Below, piece by piece: positions 58,205-64,000 of a stretch of 64,000 nucleotides of DNA (within the stretch, counting starts at the first letter, position 1; each line of letters opens with the position of its first letter). Under the pieces are notes generated by a model. It ran no database searches. It had not been told where the DNA came from and saw only the letters and a program-made list of their open reading frames with translations. The position numbers were made by a program, and so were the translations under genes. The stretch covers positions 1 through 64,000 of the forward strand of contig JAHLKH010000092.1 in assembly GCA_025526915.1 (NCBI GenBank), read 5' to 3'. Origin of the DNA: Entophlyctis helioformis. Lineage: Eukaryota > Chytridiomycota > Chytridiomycetes > Chytridiales > Chytriomycetaceae.

Positions 58205-61200
58205 ATGGACGTCGACGACCTCTACGACGAGTTTGGTGCGTGCCGCGAGTGTGCAGCGAGAGCTCCGCGCCTGTGTCTGCGGCTGCCCGACTGACCCGCA
58301 GGTGCCTGCCTATGCGTGCCCATCTGGCCGCCCGTGGCGACGCCCACCCCACCACACGCCTGCCCGCCCACAGGAAACTACATTGGCCCCGAGCTGGACG
58401 AGGACGACGACCAGGACGAGGATCTGGTGCAGCCGGCAGCCGTGGCCTCGGCGGGTGTTGGTGCCGGCGACGGCGACAGCGACAGCGACCACGCAGACGC
58501 CGCCGACGCCCGCAGAGGCGCCTCGTCGGGCAGAGAGCTCATGCAGGTCGACGGTGCGTGCCCCGCTGCCTCCTGCCCGCCTGTCTGTCTGTCTGCCTGT
58601 CTGTGCCCATGTCTGCCTGTGCTTGAACCCGCTGCGCCGAGATCACCAGCGAGCCAGCCAGCGTTCAACCAACTGGCTGGCTGGCCGACGGCTGGATGCT
58701 TGACGGCTGGCTGACCCACACTGCCGTCCGCTCGGCATCCCGCGAGTGCAGATGCTCCCCAGACACAGATCGTGCTGCACGAGGACAAAAAGTACTATCC
58801 GACGGCCGAGGAGGTCTATGGCGAGGGCGTCGAGGCGCTTGTCCAGGAAGAAGACACGCAGCCGCTGACCGAGCCCATCATCGCCCCTCCAAAGGCCAAA
58901 AAGTCGTTTATCCACGAGAAGGACCTGCCCACCACGTCGTACAGCAAAGAGTATGGCCGCTGTCCTGTCCTGTCCGGCGCACTCGCACGCTCGCATGCAC
59001 CGACTGACCAGCACTTGACTCGCTGGCCAAACAGGTTCCTCACCGATCTCATGGCATACCCAGAGCTCATCAGAAACATCGCCGTTGTGGGCCATCTTCA
59101 CCACGGAAAGACGTCGCTCATGGACGTCCTTGTCTCCCAGACGCACGACGTGCACTTTGACCTCAAGAAGAACGAGCGCTACACGGATGTGCACGAGATT
59201 GAGCGTGCGCGCGGCGTGTCCATCAAGTCCATGCCCATGTCGCTCGTGCTCGAGGATCTCAAGGGCAAGTCGCACCTGCTCAACCTCATCGACACGCCTG
59301 GCCACGTCAACTTTTCCGATGAAGTCACTGCAGCCATCCGCATTTCCGACGGTGCCATGCTGGTTGTGGACGCCGTCGAGGGTGTCATGGCCAACACCGA
59401 GCGCATGATCAGACACCTTGTCTTTGAAAAGATCCCCTTTGTACTGGTCATCAACAAGGTCGACCGCCTCATTCTCGAGCTCAAGTTGCCGCCCACCGAT
59501 GCGTACTTTAAGCTCAAGCACACCATCGAGGAGGTCAACTCGCTGCTCGCTCCCATTTCGGACACGCGTCTGTCGCCCGAGCTCGGCAACGTGTGCTTTG
59601 CATCCAGCATGATGGGCTGGTGCTTTACGCTCTCGTCGTTTGCAAAGATGTACACCCAGAATGCTGCCCGTACGTCCCTTGATGTTTGCTGTCTTGTTGC
59701 CGCAAATCCATGACACGAAATGGCATGGCACGATCGCATGGCACTTACCCCATCTGCCGCGCGCTGTTGCCTGTCTTGACTCCTTGGGCTCGAACAGAAT
59801 CCTTTGATGTGTCCGAGTTTTCGCGCCGTCTGTGGGGCGACATCTTCTTTGACTCTGCCCGCCGCATCTTCCGCCGCCGTGCCAACGAGGACGCCAAGAC
59901 ACGGACGTTTGTGCACTTTATTCTCGAGCCCCTGTACAAGCTATATTCCCAAGTCATTGGCGAAGAGCCAAAAGCCCTTCGGAACACGCTCGCGTCGCTT
60001 GGCATCCACCTCAAGCCGTCGGTGCTGACCATGAACATCAAGCCGCTGCTTCGCATCGTGTGCCAGCAGTTCTTTGGCCCAGTCTCTGGCCTTGTTGAGA
60101 TGTGCGTGTCCAAACTGCCGTCGCCCCTGTCTGGCGCTGCTGCCAAGGCAGACCACACATACACCGGCCCAACGGCAAGCAAGTACAGCCAGGCGATCCG
60201 TGCATGTGACCCAGAAGGCCCGCTCATGGTCCAGATTTCCAAGCTGTACAACGCAGACGACGTCACCTCCTTTGACGCCTTTGGCCGTGTTCTGAGTGGC
60301 ACGCTTTCGGCTGGCCAGCGCGTCCGTGTCCTTGGTCTGGGCTACACACCCGATGACGACGAAGACAGCGCAGTCCAGGAAGTGACCGGACTGTCCGTCT
60401 ACGAGTCTAGGTAACCTTTATTGTCTGCTTGCTTGCTGCCCGTCTGGCTGCCCTCCTGACTTTTATTCTTTGGGCAGATACAAGCTCAAGGTCTCGTCTG
60501 TTGTTGCAGGCAACTGGGTGCTCCTGTCTGGCGTTGATGCATCCATCATCAAGACGGCAACCATCACAGACCTGGGCGAGGACGAGGAGGATCCCGTGTA
60601 CATCTTCAAGCCTCTGCGCTTTGACACGCAGGCCGTTCTCAAGGTCGCCATTGAGCCAGTCAACCCGACCGAGTTGCCAAAAATGCTTGACGGTCTGCGC
60701 AAGATCCTCAAGAGCTACCCCATCGCCGATACCAAAGTCGAGGAGTCTGGAGAGCACATTTTGCTTGGCACAGGCGAGCTTCACCTGGACTGCATCCTTC
60801 ATGATCTGCGCAAGCTCTACTCTGAGATTGAGATCAAGGTGTCGGATCCTGTGGTGCGCTTCTGTGAGACGGTTGTCGAGACATCCACACTCAAGTGCTT
60901 TGCAGAGTCGTCCAACAAGAGGTTTGTCTGCAATGCCTCGCTTGCTTGAACGGCATCATCTTGCGCGGCTGCTGTGGCTGCTCTGGGAAGATTGAGGCGG
61001 CTTACTAATGCCGCTTCTGTTGTGCTGCTGTACATCAGAAACAAGATCACCATGATCTGCGAGCCGCTCGAACGCGGTATTGCTGAGGACATTGAGAACC
61101 TCAACGTGAACATTAAGTGGCCTGCCAAGAAGCTTGGCGAGCACTTTGTGAGCAACTACAACTGGGATATCCTCGCATCGCGCAACATTTGGGCATTTGG

Positions 61201-62149
61201 GCCCAATGATGCTGGACCCAACGTGCTTGTCAATGACACGCTGCCATCCGAGGTCAGTTGCAGTCGAGTGTCGTTTGCTTTGGCTGCCCTTGCTTGTGCT
61301 GCTCACTCTCTAACCTGCCTTGCATCCTCTTTTGCAGACCGACCGTGCCAGACTCTTGTCGGTCAAGGACTCCATCTGTGAAGGTTTCCGATGGGCGACT
61401 CGCGAAGGCCCATTGACAGATGAGCGTGAGTATCGGCCTGCACTCGTCTGCCAACACCGCTGCTCCTTCTGACCATGTGCCGCACGACGTCCAACAGCCA
61501 TCCGAGGTGTCAAGTTCCGCGTTCTGGATGCCACCATTGCCCAGGAGCACATCTACCGCGCAGAGGGCCAGGTTATCCCCGCCGCTCGCCGCGTGTGCTA
61601 CTCGTCGTTCCTCATGGCTGCACCGCGTCTCATGGAGCCCATCTTCTACGTCGAGATCCAGGCACCCGCAGACTGTGTGCCGGCCGTGTACACGGTTCTT
61701 GCCCGGCGACGTGGCCACGTGACGCAGGACATCCCCAAGGCAGGATCGCCCATGTACACGATCAAGGCATACCTGCCCGTTATGGACTCGGCTGGCTTTG
61801 AGACGGACCTGCGCACGCACACGCAGGGCCAGGCATTCTGCCAGCAGATCTTTGATCACTGGCAGGTAGTGCCTGGCGATCCGCTCGACAAATCCATCAC
61901 GCTGCGGCCGCTCGAGCCCAGCCAGGCACAACATCTGGCACGCGACTTTATGATCAAGACGCGTCGGCGCAAGGGTCTCAGCGAAGATGTGGCCATCACC
62001 AAGTTCTTTGACGACCCCATGGTACGTCTTGCCCATCCGCACTTGCAGGCAGTCTGCTGCTTACTGACCCGTTGTGACTGTGATGCGCTGGCCTTGTCTT
62101 GCAGCTCATTGAGCTTGCCAAGTCTGATGGTGGTCTGCTGCTGCGTTGA
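58205..62149 (+). CDS. SNU114: U5 snRNP GTPase SNU114 (EFTUD2)
   Basis: Ten exons (58205-58235, 58374-58553, 58752-58950, 59035-59669, 59798-60410, 60478-60921, 61039-61252, 61338-61425, 61498-62021, 62105-62149) give 990 residues, as expected for the family. SNU114 is the EF-2-like GTPase that controls Brr2 during spliceosome activation and disassembly. It starts [18 protein letters not shown], then an acidic region and [10 protein letters not shown]. The G domain has GHLHHGKTS (G1), DTPGH (G3) and INKVDRL (G4). EF-2-like domains II-V follow, with [27 protein letters not shown] near the end (shown here as a landmark). The terminal exon has only 14 sense codons ([14 protein letters not shown]). 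Its divergent neighbour is ThrRS. Confidence 0.96.
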
Positions 62150-62342
62150 TCTCTGTGCCATTGCCTGCCGTTTGCTGCTGGTTGCATCTGCTGCTGCTTC
62201 CGGGATTGGAGACACGGCCTCAATACAGCAAATGACGTCACTATCTGATGCCCGCTTCCGCTGGCTTTGCATTCTTACGGGTGTTTCCGCGACCTCATTT
62301 TGCAAGATCAGTGTGTGCGGCAGGCTGCCTCTGTTTGCGTGC

Positions 62343-64000
62343 ATGACAGTCACGGACGCTGCCGCGGCTGTGCGAGATGCGGCTGTTGCAGCGCTGGCCG
62401 AGCCTGCAGACGCGCCAGAAACCATCACAGAATGCACGCCAGCAGGCAGCAGCGATGATGTTGGCATCTCAGCCGTTGCTCGTCTGATGGTACAAACCAC
62501 GCCAATGCTCCTCTGCCTGAGATCTGCAACGTGGCTGACGCCGAAAGGACACAGGTGTCGGTGCGCATACGGCCGCTGTCACAGAAAGAGCTGGCCAAAG
62601 ACAACGTGACAGCCATCGCCACAAGTCCCGACGACAAGGTACAACCACACATGTCCAGCTCTGCACGATCCATGAGCATCGTCATCATCAACGGCCATGC
62701 AGTAACCTGTGACCCCAACGCTTGTGTGCCAGACTGTGGTCGTGTACGACCCAAACGACGATTTCCTCGAAGACATTCTCAGAAAGGACCGCCAGCGGGA
62801 AAAGTACTTTGCTTTCGACAATGTGTTTTCCGAGTCTGCCAGCCAGGATCTCGTGTTCGACAAGACCGTCCGCCACCTGATCGACTCGGTGCTGCACGGG
62901 TTCAATGCGACCGTGTTTGCCTATGGCAAGTCGCTGCATCGTGCATCTGGCAGGTCAAAGCGTTGGCTGACAATCTGAATGGCAGGCGCGACGGGTGCGG
63001 GCAAGACGTACACGATGATGGGGACAGAGGCGTGTCCGGGCATCATGGTGCTGACGCTCGCCGACCTGTTTGCCAAGATCGCTGGCGACAATGAGGGCGG
63101 CGCCGGGTCGTTTGAAGTCGTCTTGTCATACCTGGAGATCTACAACGAGAACATCCGCGACCTGCTCTCTGTAAGCACGCATGCCGCGTGCGATCGCAGA
63201 GTGCGCTGTCGTGCATCGCTTGGCTGACAGTGGGGTCGTGGCAGGGAAAGCCAGACTATCTCGAGCTACGCGAAGATGCGGTGCGTGGCGTGGTGGTGGC
63301 TGGCATCATGTATGTGCCAGCGCGCTCGCCCGAAGAAGTGCTGGCGTTTCTTCGCAAGGGCAACAAGAACCGGTGCCAGGAAGCCACTGGGGCCAACGAA
63401 GTCTCGAGCAGGTCGCATGCCATACTGCAGGTGTTTGTGACGCATCGCACGGTGGATCAGGCTGGCGGCCAGAACGTGCATCGGTTTGCCAAGCTGTCCA
63501 TGATTGATCTGGCTGGATCAGGCAAGTCGTGGGTGCTTGAACGGATGGCATGAAGCCATCCAGCTGACTCTTGGTTGGCCCGTTTGATCAAGACAGAGCG
63601 TGCTGCAGAAACCAACGTGAGCACGATCCGACCCTGCATGGCTAGCAATGCTCACACTGACAGCATGCGGTGCAGAATCGAGGCATACGGATGCTGGAAG
63701 GAGCCAACATCAACCGCTCGCTGCTCGCTCTTGGTAACTGCATCAACTCTCTCATCGAGCCTGGACGAAAGAACAAGTACGTCAACTACCGCGACAGCAA
63801 ACTCACGCGACTGCTCAAGGCAAGCGACCCCTGCCATCCTCGCCATGTTGCTGTTGGGCACGACTAAACAGAGCTTGGCTGGACAGGATTCTCTGGGAGG
63901 CAACTGCAGGACAGTCATGATCGCCAACATTTCGCCCGCATCTAGCCATTTCGACGAGACGCTCAACACGCTCAAATATGCAAGCCGTGCACGGACTATC
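62343..64000 (+). CDS. Kinesin-8 family motor (KIF18/KIF19/Kip3 type), partial
   Basis: Exons 62343-62638, 62733-62925, 62986-63170, 63245-63521, 63597-63616, 63676-63819 and 63887 to the window end encode the motor domain; the C-terminus lies outside. Kinesin-8 motors walk to plus ends and shorten microtubules, setting spindle and cilium length. Landmarks: [14 protein letters not shown], the P-loop [23 protein letters not shown] (switch I), DLAGSER (switch II) and [20 protein letters not shown], followed by [11 protein letters not shown], which is closest to KIF18/19. The 20-base exon 5 restores DLAGSER. Three of six introns use GC donors. The N-terminal 62343-62475 frame and the downstream frame differ by one missing base near 62479, so the start is probable, not certain. 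Confidence 0.88.
62926..62985 (+). other. GC-AG intron in kinesin-8 (P-loop)
   Basis: Donor TATG|GCAAGT, acceptor TGGCAG. This exact join is needed for the invariant [10 protein letters not shown]-loop, so the GC donor call is very firm. Confidence 0.92.
63522..63596 (+). other. GC-AG intron in kinesin-8 (switch II)
   Basis: Donor TCAG|GCAAGT, acceptor AGACAG. The join splits the invariant DLAGSER, with G from one exon and AG from the next, so the GC donor is firm. Confidence 0.92.
63820..63886 (+). other. GC-AG intron in kinesin-8 (TRLLK|DSLGG)
   Basis: Donor AAG|GCAAGC, acceptor GGACAG. The conserved TRLLKDSLGG motif is restored in phase 0 only with this GC donor. Confidence 0.9.

Noticed and set aside
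61593..62342. Long frame through the SNU114 3' end toward the kinesin
   Set aside because: SNU114 ends after the small exon 62105-62149. Residues between 62022 and 62342 in this frame are intron or intergenic in character.
1..64000. tRNA, rRNA or transposon genes
   Set aside because: No cloverleaf with A and B boxes, rRNA core motif, reverse transcriptase, transposase or terminal inverted repeat could be recognised by eye.

Overview
This is nuclear DNA from a GC-rich, intron-rich, gene-dense eukaryote. It is most likely a zoosporic (flagellated) fungus of the chytrid type. The fungal signs are a Pbs2-type MAP kinase kinase, a COX9-type cytochrome oxidase subunit, an Nma111-type nuclear HtrA protease and a fungal-style Ctr copper transporter. 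The flagellar sign is a RIB43A doublet-microtubule protein, supported by kinesin-8 and an HMMR-like giant coiled coil. Coilin and API5, which budding yeast lacks, fit an early-diverging fungus. Introns are mostly 60-120 bp with GTRNGY donors. I rebuilt splice structures by hand from phase and family similarity; for most genes the exon sum is divisible by three, which is an internal check.

Layout. 1-5.7 kb: tandem secreted S41-like proteases (the first is cut by the window edge). 6.3-10.5 kb: an orphan disordered protein, a small helical orphan, a Ctr copper transporter and an ankyrin protein. 10.8-15.3 kb: proteasome RPN2 (minus). 15.5-19.8 kb: GATD1-like, RIB43A (minus), a 66-aa protein and COX9 (minus). 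19.8-24.1 kb: MON1 and RAD23. 24.4-27.1 kb: STT3 (minus). 27.6-34.8 kb: a roughly 2,170-aa HMMR-like coiled coil (minus). 35.2-37.7 kb: a 713-aa orphan (minus). 37.9-45.0 kb: SDA1 and API5. 45.1-49.2 kb: NMA111 (minus). 49.8-53.1 kb: PBS2 and a cis-prenyltransferase. 53.3-57.9 kb: coilin and threonyl-tRNA synthetase (both minus). 58.2-64 kb: SNU114 and a kinesin-8 cut by the right edge.

These are mostly housekeeping genes on alternating strands with very short intergenic spaces, several sharing divergent promoters. Functions cluster loosely in protein turnover (RPN2, RAD23, NMA111), RNA and ribosome work (SDA1, SNU114, coilin, ThrRS), dolichol/N-glycosylation (cis-prenyltransferase, STT3) and microtubules (RIB43A, HMMR-like, kinesin-8). 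I see no operon-like or defence system.

Two window-wide signals stand out. At least seven introns use GC instead of GT at the donor, all reading GCAAG[T/C], out of roughly 130 inferred introns. Several conserved genes are interrupted by an apparent single-base shift, nearly always one missing base, which looks more like residual assembly indels than real pseudogenes.
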